Assembly (NCBI GenBank): GCA_963682175.1
Contig: OY821774.1
Location: 42,670,201 to 42,734,200, forward strand
DNA: 64,000 nt
Direction: 5' to 3'
From: Triglochin maritima
Lineage: Eukaryota; Streptophyta; Magnoliopsida; Alismatales; Juncaginaceae
The notes under the pieces are model-generated. The model had not been told where the DNA came from. It searched no databases and saw nothing but the letters and a program-made list of their open reading frames with translations. Positions 23,837 to 37,000 of this stretch are shown here, piece by piece; position 1 is the stretch's first letter, and every line of letters begins with the position of its first letter. The position numbers and the translations under genes were made by a program.

Positions 23837-26330
23837 CTAACAACCAATCTGCATAATTGAAATCCAGTAACAGAAGGATTGAAGACCCATAACGCACGAT
23901 TAAACTTCTCCTCTTCAGGATTTATCTTTGAGCTTATATTTCAACCACAATTCTAGGATTTGTCTGACAGACAGGTTAAAAATTAACGTAAATCCTTAAA
24001 AACTCTCATCTTCGGTACCATACATCTTTCGCAACGCTTTCTGCCTAGTATGTCATGCTTTAACGTAATCAATTTCAAGTGAGTATTTTATTTTCACCAT
24101 CTCCATTGTCTCAGCAGGTGTGATTATGAATTTGGTTCCAACAGAAGGCATGATGAAGTTGTTAATAAAGAATGTGTTGCATTGTTTATTATCATTCAAC
24201 ACTATTAGATTGGACCAAGTGCGTTCAACTTGTTAAGTTGGAACTTTATAATGTTTAAAGCCTTTAGAACATAAAAAATATGTTTTCTCAGAAAGAATGT
24301 TCATTTTGGGTCTTTCACTCATTGCGTGAGATATGGTTCATACTATCAAAGAATGGGTATTTGATGACTGAATTCTGAATCTAGTCGTCATCGACAAAGA
24401 TATACGGGAGTCCATTCAATGTGGAATCATCATTGTTAACAACTACATCATTAACAACGTCGTTCTCTTCTTGTTTTATTGATTGCCCTATCGCATACGA
24501 CTTCTTGTGTCTTAGGAACGACTTTAGTTTCAGAAACATCTTAGGCTCATCCTCTTCTGAAAAAAGTGTTTTGTAATCCCCCTACTCTTCAGGGTCATCC
24601 TCTTCATCACTATGTATTTTTTTCTTGATAGTCTTGCAATGGACTTTGAACGGGCGAAAACAAGTGTTACTAATTTGGGTCAATTTGTGACAGACCGAGT
24701 TCAATGAAGGAATATGAACTTCTAGTTGCGACAAAATAAGATCGAGATTTGTCCTTGCAGAAGGATTGTCATTAGTATGTTTGCGACATTTGGTGCCGTT
24801 ATGAAAGCACTGTGACGTATTATGACTATATCATGTTTGGAAGAAAAAAACAAACTTGGTATACCAAAACTTCAGTAGACGAGTTTGGATTTATGTTTAA
24901 ATTTATTCCACCGTCCCACCTGGTGGACCAAGATGTAACATAATCCCTAACAATAGGGTTGATTGGCAGCATAGGGTTAGACACTCTGGGTTCTGCTTCT
25001 ACATACAACCCAACTACCGACATCCGTTTGGACAGTCACATCATTTTATAAATTGACTTATAGTCGGTTAATGGAGCATATGTCTAGTACTTTTTAAAGC
25101 AACTTAGGAGTTAACTTGACATCAAAAATATTCTCGGGATAGCAACATTTAGATATAATTACATCCACTAAGTCGTTATACTTGATATTCAATGACACGA
25201 CAACTATTTTACGCTTGATCCCTGTATATTCTGCCACATCACCGTTACATTCTAATTTTCATCATTCATAACCAATAAAGACTCATCATCGTCTCTATCC
25301 ATTACATAACATATAAGATTTAAATAAAAAAGATCACATTGAATAATATGTTAATGATTTTTAAAAAGTAACTTCATATATTACAAATGAAGCAAAAATT
25401 CATATGGATCAAGATATTACCTCCACCGGGTGTCGGGAAAAACGTAATCGAATGTCCAATAATCTTCAAAACAAAAACAACTGCAATTCAAAAATAAATA
25501 ATTTTAGGAATAAATCGATGATTTTGAAGAAGGAAATATTCTAAATCAAACCTAAACAACAACAAAAATCAACCAAAACAGAGTTTCAACCATAAATTTG
25601 TCACAAACAATACAAAACTCAAAACTACAAACTTTTCTTTGCCAATGCAAGGAATTCTCACTACCACTTGTGGCTTGAAACAAGGAATGAGAACCCACAT
25701 TATGTATTTTCCTCTCCAAGTGTCATAACACTGATATAACAAACAACCAAGAGTACAACCAAAATCAAACCTAAAATCAACAACATACAAATCTAACCTA
25801 AAACTTGAATAATCATTAATATCTACCAAATAAATGAACTAATATACTACAAATAATGAAAACGAAAATTAGGGGATTTTTTAAATACCTTTGGTCCGGT
25901 TTTGACGAATTTGGGGGTTAAAGGGGTGGTCTCGCGCGGGTTATATACCTCAACGGAACTTGGCATCCGTGATGTCAAGTTCATTTTTTAAAAATGTTGT
26001 TTTTTGAACTCGGCAGATGCGATGCCGAGTTAATTGAAAAGGGTTAGACTGAGAGCAAAGAAAACTGTGGTGGGGGAAAATGGAAAGTGTTAGAAATCGA
26101 TATCCGGGTTGCCGAGTTTAAATGAATTCGGCATTGTATATGCCGTGTTTGGTGTAATGAACTCAGCGTTAGAACAACCAAGTTCATTTTGAACTCTAAA
26201 CTCTCAGTTCACACGCTTGTATGGGCAGAACAAAATCCTTAAGTGTTAGAGGATGCCGAGTTCTTCAATGATTTAATGAGCTCGACAGTTGCGATACCGA
26301 GTTCTTTAAACACTAAATTCCAAATGTATG

Positions 26331-28149
26331 ACAAGGATGCACATTCTTCAGTCTTCACCACTGTCATCACAATCATCTCTAACCCTTCCTGTTGGGATAT
26401 CCATTGATGATTAAGTGCTATATATTGAGAAGTGTGATATCCAACCTTAGTATGGTCTAGTGATAAAAAATGTAACATGGTCGAAAAAGATATCCAACCT
26501 TAGTATGCTAATATAATATTGAGGACTACAAATTTCAGTAATTACAAATAATCTAAAATATAACATTCAGTAGCAGCTCAAGCCATTCAACAGAGCCATG
26601 TGAATCTCATACCAAAATTCCTAGTTTCTAGTGCATTTTGCACAATATTGGGGTCATTTTAAAATCCAGACTCCAAATGTTGTCTCAACAAATATCAGAT
26701 TTCATGATATGAATCTTGCACCCGATGTAATTATTGAAGTAGGGAGTTACTTCCCCTCACCATCTTTTATGAGGTGTTATGTGAGCATTTAGCTTTTCTA
26801 TATGTTATACTGACCGAGCATACCATCAAGAATGTTGAAACGACTAATGGTCTGGCCATGGTGTTGTAAATGGGTCATGTCACTTTGAGGAAAAAATTAA
26901 TGTGTAATTCTAATGAGACTGTCACGGGGGCTTAGTAAAATGTTACCAATCCCCTTTCTACATAGACAACACGAAGATGAATCTATGGAACAGAATACAT
27001 ACAACATCACATAACGTTAACAAATGCATAAAAGTAGTGCCTGCCCAATATGTTTGCCTTTTCATTTTTGGTATACACTGTCGTCAGCACCAAGATCTTC
27101 CAACACTGGCATTTGTTAGCACTTACCAATGCATATTTATCGTATGAACACCCAACTTCTCTTTCCTATCATCGTCTAGCTATGTAGTAGTCCATATATT
27201 GAGCCCTCAATCTCATTAATTTCCGAGGAGTGTGATAATATGAATTACAGGAGTAAGGGTCAAAATATGAATTATAGACTCAACAAGTATTATTTGAAAG
27301 AAAAAAGAGTGGGTTATTTGAGGGTTCGACGTTCAGTGATAAAAATGCTTGGGAAATTGAACAATGAAAATTTAGTTGAAGAATTTGAGAGACATCTATA
27401 AATTCAGGAGAAAAATGCTTGGGAAATTGAACAATGAAAATTTAGTTGAAGAATTTGAGAGACATCTATAAATTCAGGAGATTGCTTTGACATTTAGCAG
27501 GTTACGTCTATGTAATAGGTTGCCGACTAATATGTTGCCTATAAAACCATTCACGATGTGTGCTTCCACTAACTTATTACTCTGGAGGTGAAGCATGAAA
27601 GTGCGATTGGGTATCTAGGCTTTGCTGGAAATGCTAAAAAAATCTCCTTCCACTGTTTCATCATGGTTTCATTAACAGCACACCACTTCAGTTTTTGTTC
27701 CAATATCAGTTCAATCACATTCAACATTTTGAATACCATCTGTTGGAAGAATCAAACCAAACAGGAACAGGTTAACAGCAAAGACCAAATACACATTTAT
27801 CAATAGTCAATACACAAATTTTTCACTTTCACAGCCATTATGGCTGGAAGTAGATTCTGCTCACGTCTGTGTTATTTGTTTGTTTTAAGATCCATGTGTT
27901 TGTGTTTTCACTTGCACAAAGCCAAGTTGGTATACTATAGATCATTGCATTTTCAACATGGTCTTAACATGCCAGCTAAATCAATTTTGGTTGCTGGATT
28001 CCTCTTTAAATAACAATATTAATTGCAGGATCTTAAACGTTGATGTTCATACAACAAACACAATTTCTTGGTTCAGGCAAAACTTATTCTGATCAGTGTC
28101 TTAATCTTTTTTGCTGCCGTTAGACATTGACGTCTTCCCATATCACACA
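26331..28149. other. Gene-free stretch upstream of SPOC coding start
   Basis: AT-rich, no recognisable coding block. Contains a perfect 70-bp tandem duplication at 27341-27480. A splice acceptor-like TTTTTTGCTGCCGTTAG precedes 28122, which would place the coding start 28 nt into an exon. Confidence 0.35.
27341..27480. repeat. Perfect 70-bp tandem duplication
   Basis: Two identical adjacent 70-bp units (27341-27410 and 27411-27480), starting AAAAATGCTTGGGAAATTG and ending AAATTCAGGAG. The identity implies a recent duplication or a small assembly error. Confidence 0.9.
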
Positions 28150-31100
28150 ATGAGCTACCATCTTGGCTCTAAAGCAAATTCACTCTTTGAGGGTATAAAC
28201 CATAATTTTCAAGTTGGGTCTTATAATAGTTTGTCTTCAGATGAACAATCAAGAAAAAGAAAGCTAATCGATCTGCAAAAAGGCAGTACCATGTATGACA
28301 ATAGTGGCTCTTCAGTTTGTAGAGAAGCTCCTATTCAGAATGCAGGGCAGGTTCCTCACCAGGGAAGCCATGAAATGATGAATTTTCGCAGCAGTAGTAC
28401 ACAACCGAGTGAAATGTGTATGACACAAAGGCCTCAGAATGCCCACCCAAATAATATGTGGTTTCAAGGTCCCCAACATGGTAGTTGCAATATGAACAGA
28501 TTTCCAACAAACTCTCAGGCCACAGTTGCTACTGATAATACGAAGAAAGATTCTTCAGTGCCACACACTTTTCATCGGCAAGAACCTTCTGCTTCCCTGA
28601 ATAAAGCAGCTACAATAGAGATCCCTAGGTTACCTTATTCTCAGCATTTTACATACAATGTAGCCAACCAAGCAGACCAAAATCAGATCCCCAGTGCCGT
28701 TCCAATAAGGAATATGCAGCCAGGTTGGCCATCAGGGAATGGAATGAACTTGCAACAAGTAAGCCATGGAAATCTGTCTCAAATTCCTTTTATGTCTACT
28801 GGAAGTTTACATTCTTCTGAGTTTTCTCAGCCCGGGTTGTCTAACAATGGGAAACTTTCTCATCATGTGAATCCAGATCAGAATATTCCGAACCAGGAGT
28901 CCTATAGTTTAGATGTTACTGGAAGTGGGAAATCTTATGAGTCTACGAACTCTCAAAGGTCTTCTAATAATCCTCTAGTTAGTGCGCTAGCCGAACAAGT
29001 TCAGCACAACTATAACAATGTCCATGTACCATCAACCATGGGAGTCATGCAAATAATTTCCAGGGGAAACAGTTTTGTAGCTGAAAGTTTTTCGAAGGCA
29101 ACCTCAATCTTTCCAAATGGCTTGGATGCTGAGAAAGTACATATTGTGCAGGAAGAGAAGTTGTCCAGACAGGCTGGGGATGCCAATTTACCCATTGAAC
29201 GTCAAGTAAAATCGTTTTTCTCTAATGTGGAGGCAGAAGACAAGCCACCGATATCATCTAGAAGAGTAGTTCCACCGGCAGGACAGTTGTGGGACGGGAC
29301 ACTTCAGCTAAACACATCAACAACGTTATCAGCAGTTGCTTTTTTCAGGAGGTCTCTTTATATAAAACTGCTTGCCTTCAATTCCTATAAGAACATGAAA
29401 GAGTTGAATAATTAATCTAGGGTAATCTCTCTGCAGCGGAGAAAAGGCAACTGAGATTGATTGGTCTCAATATGTTGAAGTTAAAGGAAAAGTGCGATTG
29501 GAAGCGTTTGAAAAATATATACAGGAGCTTCCTCGTTCTCGGAATCGGGCATTGATGGTATGTCTTAGTTGTGCGACACATCTTTTACTACACGCATGTG
29601 ACAATTTTGCTCTGGCATTGCACATTGTTTCACTGGCCTTAAATTATGAACTGTAGTGAAACTGTAGCTTCACTTGATCTGTAGTTCTTTAGGTCCTTGA
29701 TCTTATTCCTTCTCGGCTCTTGAGCTTTCATGCATGCATGTCTCAGTTTTCGTATAGATTGGATGGATTATCAGGTCAACGAATATTTTCAAGATGAATC
29801 TTTGTTAATTTATTCAGGGGATGCTCCTGCTTTAGGCTTTATACTTCTTTTAGAGTTTTTTTAGGTTCCCGGTTGGTTATCGACTTATTTTTGGCACTCT
29901 TTTTGTTCTGTGCCACATTGCCCTTCATACTGATATTGAAAGGAAGATTTGTCTCATTTTTGTCTGTGGAATGTGCTATAGACTATAGTTCTTTGATTTG
30001 AGTTCAGTGTTGTTTGGTCTGAGATTTGAACCTGTGTGATAAATGGCTCAATATATCATAAAGTTGCAGCACAGCTCTATTTTCACCAAATTATTTAATC
30101 TCTTTACTCTTATTTTCATGGAATCGTTCATATCAGGTCATCTCACTTTGTTGGAAACTTGGATCCTCTGAAACAGGACTGTTGGGTATAAAGGAGGTCA
30201 GTCCAACAAATAAATTTCGATGAGTCCGCCTATCAGTTAATGTCATCTGAGATGATAATTCTCTTTGTTTTGAAGGTCGCTAAGGGGTACAAAGAGACCC
30301 AGAAGGTTGGGTTTGCTCAGCCAAGTCCAGGAATTGATCTTTATGTCTGTCCCCGCAGTGAGACCATTATTACAATACTTGCCAAGTATGGGTTTTTCAA
30401 GGGCATGGCTGCAGTGGAGGAAAATCCGGACTCGTTGATTGGCTGTGTTATATGGAGAAGAAACCGTACTCCACTAAATGGTGCCAATAAGAAGCCCGAA
30501 ACAAATCAAGTTTCATTAGATTCAGAACCAGGAAAATTTTCTTCTAACACTGGCATCAAAGCCAACTCAAGACCTGCAAAGCTACAGGATTCAGAACATA
30601 ACCAGAGCAATTTGTGCATCACGGAAAGCATTGAAATTTCTCCTGGATGTGGTCCTGTACAATATGGTGGTGGAAACAGTATTGAAAGCGGGATCTCTTG
30701 TCCTTCCTTGTCCTCAACAAGTGCTGAAAAGTTAAGCTTTGAATCCTTCAAAAGTACCACTCAACCTATTCAGCTTAACTACAGGAATTTTACACAACTG
30801 GCCAGTGCACAGAACCAGCATGTTATGTCTTCCCAAGCTTTTGTGGAGCAGAAACCTAACAATGAAATTTCAATTAAAGCACCTGATACAAGAGATCTTC
30901 ATGTCAGACCACCTACTCCGGGAGTTGGGAAGAACTCTGCTGAATGTGTGGATGATGATTTACCAGAGTTTGATTTTGGCTCCGCATGTGGAGGTCAGCA
31001 ACCTTCAGCGAGCAATAACCAGTGGCCCAGGGGTCAAGCTGATTCGTCTAGTCATCATCCTGATAACAAACAAGTTCTTCCAGAAGGGATCAGTACATAT

Positions 31101-32072
31101 GCGCCTTTGCCTTCAGAACCACCCCCTTCAAGGTACACAGAAGTTAATGCAATGAAGCCCCAAACTTCTTTTGCTTGTTCGTTCTCTAACAAGCAGGATA
31201 CTTCGTCTATGCAAAATGTGGGGGAGAACATTCCGGAGAGCAAGTTTATGGGACGGAGTAGTGGGGTATCTGGCAAACTTGGCAATGTTGAAGCAGATAA
31301 TGGCTTAGGTTGCCAAGGCTCCAAGCTAAATTTCTCAAGGAAATCTATTTGGGACGATGAAGATGATGATATGCCCGAGTGGTGCCCCCCGAATTTGGAG
31401 AAGGACGATCCTCCATCACTACCGAAGCTACTCCCACCTCCACTACCTCCTTACCCTCGACCAGTGACACCTACTGTTTCAAGGCCTATACCATCTTCCC
31501 AGATTCCGCAGACAACAGAGGGTGCACCATCCTGGGCACCAGCCGCACCTCATTCTCGAATGCAAGTTCATCCGCGAGGCAACCAACAAAGTGGGCTTCT
31601 TGGGCCAGGACCTCCAAATAGCAATCCAAGATTACAAATGACCACAATACCTAATGTTGGAAGCTTTCAGTTCAATGCAAGGCCATGCACTGGAGATTTT
31701 CACGGAGAGACCTTGACATCTCAGTCGGGTGGTTTCGAAGCAAAGAACTATCAGAAGCACTCTGCTGGTAAACATTCTAACAAGACCCCAATGTGCTGGC
31801 AAGATGGGTTCAATCAAGACCACAACAGATTCACTTCTTCGAGGCCTGAGCAAAAGGGTACCTTGCAGTCCCATCGCACTAGTTTTGATGCAGTACATGA
31901 TCGGAAATGGTCACCCAAACATAAACCCAATGAGCCATCAAGATGCCGAAATACAGGGTTTGATGTGTTGCCAGAGGATAAATCCCCTGGGTTTTCCCCT
32001 AGAGATCGATCAGGCCGTAGAAGACCTAGTCTTTTTGATGTCAAACCGAGTTATGGTGGCAGGAGAGGCTAG
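28150..32072 (+). CDS. SPOC-domain nuclear protein (four coding exons)
   Basis: Reconstructed exons 28150-29351, 29437-29557, 30137-30196 and 30276-32072 join in frame to 1059 aa; all introns are GT-AG. Residues about 377-525 form a SPOC domain: LWDGTLQLNTS, EIDWSQYVEVKGKVRLEAF, IQELPRSRNRALMVISLCW, KVGFAQPSPGIDLYVCPRS, ILAKYGFF and LIGCVIWRRN. SPOC domains bind phosphorylated partners such as the RNA polymerase II C-terminal domain and act in transcription and RNA processing. The N-terminal 375 residues are low-complexity (Ser, Asn, Gln) with a basic SRKRKLID patch near residue 35. The C-terminal half is disordered with acidic DDEDDDMPEWCPP, a proline-rich stretch (LLPPPLPPYPRP) and a basic tail. 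DDDMPEWCPP recalls plant TFIIS-central/SPOC proteins, but no TFIIS central domain is visible and there are no RRMs, so it is not FPA. Start at 28150 is the first sensible ATG after a splice acceptor. Confidence 0.85.
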
Positions 32073-33930
32073 ATTAACATTAAGATACTTTCCGGGATAC
32101 TATCTTATCAAATGATTTGATCACCATCTTAAATCAACCTCATTTTGCTACTTCCTGAAGTGCCAAAGATCAGATATTCAATGGTTTGTGACGTCGGGTG
32201 GTCTTTTGTTTGGCTCAATTGGGAGAAGCCATAGGGGTGAGGGATGGTAACAGGCCATGTTTATCATTTAGCAGCTACTGTGTATTTATGAATCCTGCGT
32301 GCTTCCAACATTTTTGCTGAAGTTGGATAAATGTTATTTTCTGCCCGCTTCTGGTAAAGTGTTACCTACCATCCATACAACTATGTCTTACTGATTATCT
32401 TACATTCTTACTTGCAATGTCGCCTCAGAAATATTGCTTCCACTGGAAGTAGAAGGCTTGCAAAATTGTCTCTTTCTCACTTCGGTCGTACTGTTGTTTC
32501 TGGCCATGTTTGAAATAATAGTTGTAATCTTTTTCAATCTCTCAATTTTGAATACTCTTGGTTTATAATCTATACATACCCCTCCACCCATGGAACCTAA
32601 CTTTTTTTTGTATTAGAACTTAGTTTTCTCTTTGTTTTGGGCAGGATTCGCTCCTTTTTGCTTATATTATTAACTGAGTCCAAGATGGAAGTCAGTTGTG
32701 GTGGTTTTCATTTATTTTAACTATACTAGCTTTCTGTTCAAATTATTGGGAAAGCTACAGCTTCACCTACGATTTATGTTATCACAATTCTTTTTCGCAA
32801 AAGTGTCATTTAAAATGTGCACACACTTACTGAATTTATATTTTGAAGGGATAGATAGGGGTACTGCTAGCAATTCTTCTGTGTCGTTTAAACTTCATCT
32901 TTAGATTTTAAAGATCCTTTGAAATGATGAGATGTATAATTTCAATATAATACAAATGATACTGCTTTTGGTTATTTTGTTAGGTCGAAGATGTGAAAAT
33001 CAAGTCATTATAATTGAAGTTATTTTTCTTATATTGACATGATTCATGTAGCAGACATCTCCAATAACCACTCAAAATTCATTAACCCAAAAATACAACA
33101 CAACAATTCCAAAGAGTCTAAACTTGGTGTCACGTCATGAATCCCTGAGAAAGAACAGTAGAAACGCATTAAAATTTACTGAGGTGGGGATTTTGAGTTT
33201 ATGACAGACATTTAATTTAACTATAAGGTGGCATGGTGGCATGCCCATACAAACAGTGAGCAGACAACCACAATAAACTCTCTAAAAAAGACAACCATAA
33301 TGAACAAACAAAACCACTATTATTATTCTGATCCAGCCAAGCTAGCCTGGGTGTGAGTGCGATCCTTCCCATTCCTCTGACCACCAATGGGGCACAACGG
33401 CCACTCCCCCTCAATCAGAGTCAACAGTGTTTCCTTTAATCTTTATTTTTTCAGACAATCATTGCTGGAATGCTGGGAAAGGTAGTATGTGTTCTTCCGT
33501 AACAACACAACCTATCTGTGAACTTTCAAAAAGAAAAAAACACCCCCCCTATTTGTGTGGTATTTGGTGCGACAGAATTGGTTCAAGGGAGTCAAATATT
33601 ATTATCAGCTCTTGAAATAAACCAGATACCAATCGAACGTGAATATTTACTTTTTAATAACCAGATACCAATCGAATGTGAATATCAACGATTGTGACAT
33701 AGACTTCATAATGACATCAACAAAATTACATGAATCCACACGAACTGATAATTGAAAAGTCAAATTCACAAAATAGTTATGAGAAAACAGAAATTGAACC
33801 CTAATAGCCGGGAGTTAATATTATTAACTAGAAAAGTGGTACCAAAACAAACATATTCTAACTTCTAAGGGTTGCCTTCACAAATAGCAGTTAAAAGAAG
33901 TGGGATTCTAAAAAAAACATTTCTCCCTTT
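32073..33930. other. SPOC gene 3' UTR and intergenic spacer
   Basis: The first few hundred bases are probably 3' UTR (T-rich with several AATAAA-like words). No gene, RNA or recognisable repeat seen up to the VAMP71 5' UTR. 33630-33690 contains a short direct repeat (AACCAGATACCAATCGAA twice). Confidence 0.35.
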
Positions 33931-33931
33931 C

Positions 33932-33974
<43 letters not shown>

Positions 33975-33975
33975 G
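33931..33975. repeat. (CT)n microsatellite in VAMP71 5' UTR/promoter
   Basis: An almost pure CT tract (one interruption) about 65-105 bp upstream of the VAMP71 start codon. CT-rich tracts at this position are common in plant core promoters and leaders, so it may affect transcription start (inference). Confidence 0.85.
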
Positions 33976-34038
33976 TTCGGAAAATCGGAACAAAAACAAA
34001 CCGAACCAAAAGAAAGAGAATCGGAAATTGAAATTCCG

Positions 34039-37000
34039 ATGACGATCTCGTACGCTCTGGTCGGGAGAGGATCGGTAGTGCTGGCGGAGTACGGGACGGG
34101 GCAGACGAACGCGGGGGAGGTGGCGCGGCAGATCCTGGAGAAGATCCCGGGGTCCGACGACAGCCACGTGTCCTACTCCCAGGACCGATTCATCTTCCAC
34201 GTCAAGCGCACCGATGGCATCACCGTCCTCTGTATGGCCGACGACGCCGCTGGAAGTAATAAAAACTTCTCTTCTTTTCCTTGCTCGGTCTCCAATTTTT
34301 AGATACCCGAAATGTTGTTATTAACTAGACGAAATCTCAAAATCTAAATCCAGAGGGTTGAAGTTTAATTAGGTTAAAATTTCAGGAGGGTCGGAATTGA
34401 GATCCCCTGACAGACTAGTCGAAATCCTGAAATCCAGGAGTTCGAATTTGTAGGGACAATCGAATGAGTTGAAATTTAAAGGGGTTGGAAAGATAGGAGG
34501 ATCGGAATTGAGATCCTCGAAGGTTTATTATGAACTAGACGAAATTTCAAAATTGAAGGGGTCAGAATATGTAAAGACAGTCCAATTGTTAAAAATCTAG
34601 GAGAGTCGGAGTTGAGGTACGCAAGGGTCATTTCGAATTTGGTGAAATATCAAAATTCAACAGGTCCAAAAGTCAAAAATCTAATGGAGTTGGAATTGAG
34701 ATCCACGAGGGTCATTTTAAAATTCAAACTAGGTGAAACCTCAAAATTCAAGGTGTCATATCATAATCCAGGGAGGTGTTTACAAACTAGCTGAAATCTA
34801 ACAACAACAGGTACTACCCCTGGGTTTGATTGCGAAGAAGTGATTTTTGTCAGTTATTAGGGTGATATGGGGTTTGGGTGGTGGTAACTTCGGGGCTTAT
34901 TTTAAATGGGGAGAAGGATTTGGGTTTCGAAGTTGAAGAGTTTTTTTTTTTGTTTATTTTCTGATTATTGGGTTTTGGCTGGGTGATTTGATCGGGGGTG
35001 GAGTTGAAAAGGACAATATTGGCTGGTTTCTGTTTTTTTAGGGGCTTTGGGGATAATTGTTATTGTGAAATGGAATTAATTAGAATAGCATTTAACATTT
35101 AGTTGAAATTGTTAGTAGCAATCACAAGGTTTCTGAGGATGTATGGTGCCAACGAGAAACCATTTTTGTAGATGAAATAGTAAGATGCAATTCAGGAAGC
35201 TAATTTGATGGAGGCGGAGGGAGTGGTGAAAACATTGTTTCAGTGATTTGGATTGGATGTATTAAGGTGTTCTTGTTAATTAAAGTGTGTATTGATAGAA
35301 ACTGTTGGTTTGTGGTTATTGGTCGGAAATTCAGAATCCTTTTTGAAGGAAGGTGTTGGTTTGGTGGGGTTGCATGTGATTAGAATTTGAAATTACTTGA
35401 AGAGGGTTTTACCTTTTGAGCTGGACAACTTGTTAAATTGGGAATGGTTGTTCTGTGGTTCTGACTTTTATCTTGTAGTTTAATACTTTGTACCTACATC
35501 TGTGTGTACCATCAAACACTTAACCTAGCATGTTATGCTTAATTGAACTGTGGAAACAGAATAATGGCTCGAGAAATATGATTGGGGGCTTAGTACTCGT
35601 AATATAATCATTAGTATACACTGCCTAAAGTACTATACTAGGTGGACTGGATGGCTTTATTCATTTTTTAGTTAACTGAAAGAGTTTATATTGGTATAGG
35701 GGAGAGTTCCTGATTATAAATTTGAAGTTCTAATTTGCAACCTTTTTTACATGCTCATATATTGAAACTCAATTGATTTTAAATATTTAAAGCGTCAATA
35801 ATGTGATGAAGATTTACATGTGTTATGTGTATGACCGTTGGGTGGTTTGAGGTCTCCTTAATTATTAAGTAATGGGTAATGATGGAGTGAAGCTTAACCC
35901 TAATTGTCTAACAATCTTTCATGACATTTTATGTTTGACCACAAATCTTTAATTTTAAAGAATGTTCTCCATCCATTTCTTTTCACGTTATGGCCCTTGT
36001 AGTGTTTTCAAATTCAAATCAATACTCAAATAAAAGTTAGTGGATTGATCATTACGATTTCAGTGTTTTGCACTACTCATGTTGTTGACAATAATGTAAT
36101 GTAATTAGTAAACTCATTCCTTTTTCAGGGAGAATCCCATTTGCGTTTCTTGAGGATATTCACGGAAGGTTTGTGAAGACCTATGGCCGGGCTTGCCACA
36201 CAGCTCTTGCTTATGCCATGAACGATGAGTTTTCTCGAGTTCTTAGCCAACAAATGGAGTATTATTCGAATGATCCTAATGCGGATAGGATGAATCGTAT
36301 CAAAGGTGAAATGAATCAGGTATTGTAATATAAAATTTGACTTGGTGATGTCCTTCAGATAAATGCTTTGCCTATGAAACGTTTTGGTATTTGCTTTGGT
36401 TTAACAGGTTCGCACTGTCATGATTGAGAATATTGACAAAGTTCTTGAACGAGGAGACCGACTTGAATTGCTTGTCGATAAAACAGCACACATGCAGGGG
36501 AACACTCACCGTTTCAGGAAGCATGCTCGACGGCTCAGGAACAGCATCTGGTGGAAAAATGTCAAACTCATGTATGTATATTCTAAACATGTGCCCATCT
36601 TTTCTTTTCTTTTCTTTTCTTGTAGTTTATATGCAAATTGTTTTGGTTAATTTGTTTTCTTTTGCTCAATCGTGTGGCTCTTGTAATAATTACTTGCCCT
36701 TTACCTATAAGATTGTCTCCGACTGTCTCTATGTTCAATATGGTGCGTTAATTAGTGAATGGCTATTTTTACATGTTTGCTTGAGGTTCACACCTAATGG
36801 TTTTGTAGCTATTTTAATTGCATTCCGCTATTTCAAGCACAACACACATGACGTCTTTGTCGGGGGCTTCGATCAACATGTCATATATATTTTACGCTAA
36901 ATACAGTCCCTGCTGTAAAAGTCCGAAGCCATTTAAGTACTGCATAAGAAAATCAGGAAACAGGAAAATATACTGTTTTCTCTACTGATGTAATCATATA

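Larger units (their letters stand above)
20730..26330 (-). mobile_element. Degenerate Mutator-like element with nested insertions
   Basis: The ends are long inverted repeats: 20770-20890 matches the complement of about 26040-26160, including ATATACAATGCC and TTTTCCCCCA blocks. Both ends carry AACTCGGCA...TGCCGAGTT words like those of the element at 40751. On the - strand, 25023-24826 encodes MSVVGLYVEAEPRVSNP, homologous to the N-terminal domain of that element; about 24610-24400, 24090-23990 and 23880-23837/22722-22660 match later parts of its transposase, including DGTHLYNKY. The transposase is interrupted by a hAT element, stops and deletions. Outer boundaries are approximate and I did not find the 9-bp target duplication. 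Confidence 0.7.

Noticed and set aside
28111..28149. Upstream ATG at 28111 for the SPOC protein
   Set aside because: It lies before a plausible splice acceptor at 28118-28121, so it is probably intronic; 28150 is preferred.
33865..34200. 111-codon - strand frame with Arg/Glu repeats
   Set aside because: Antisense shadow of VAMP71 exon 1 and the CT microsatellite.
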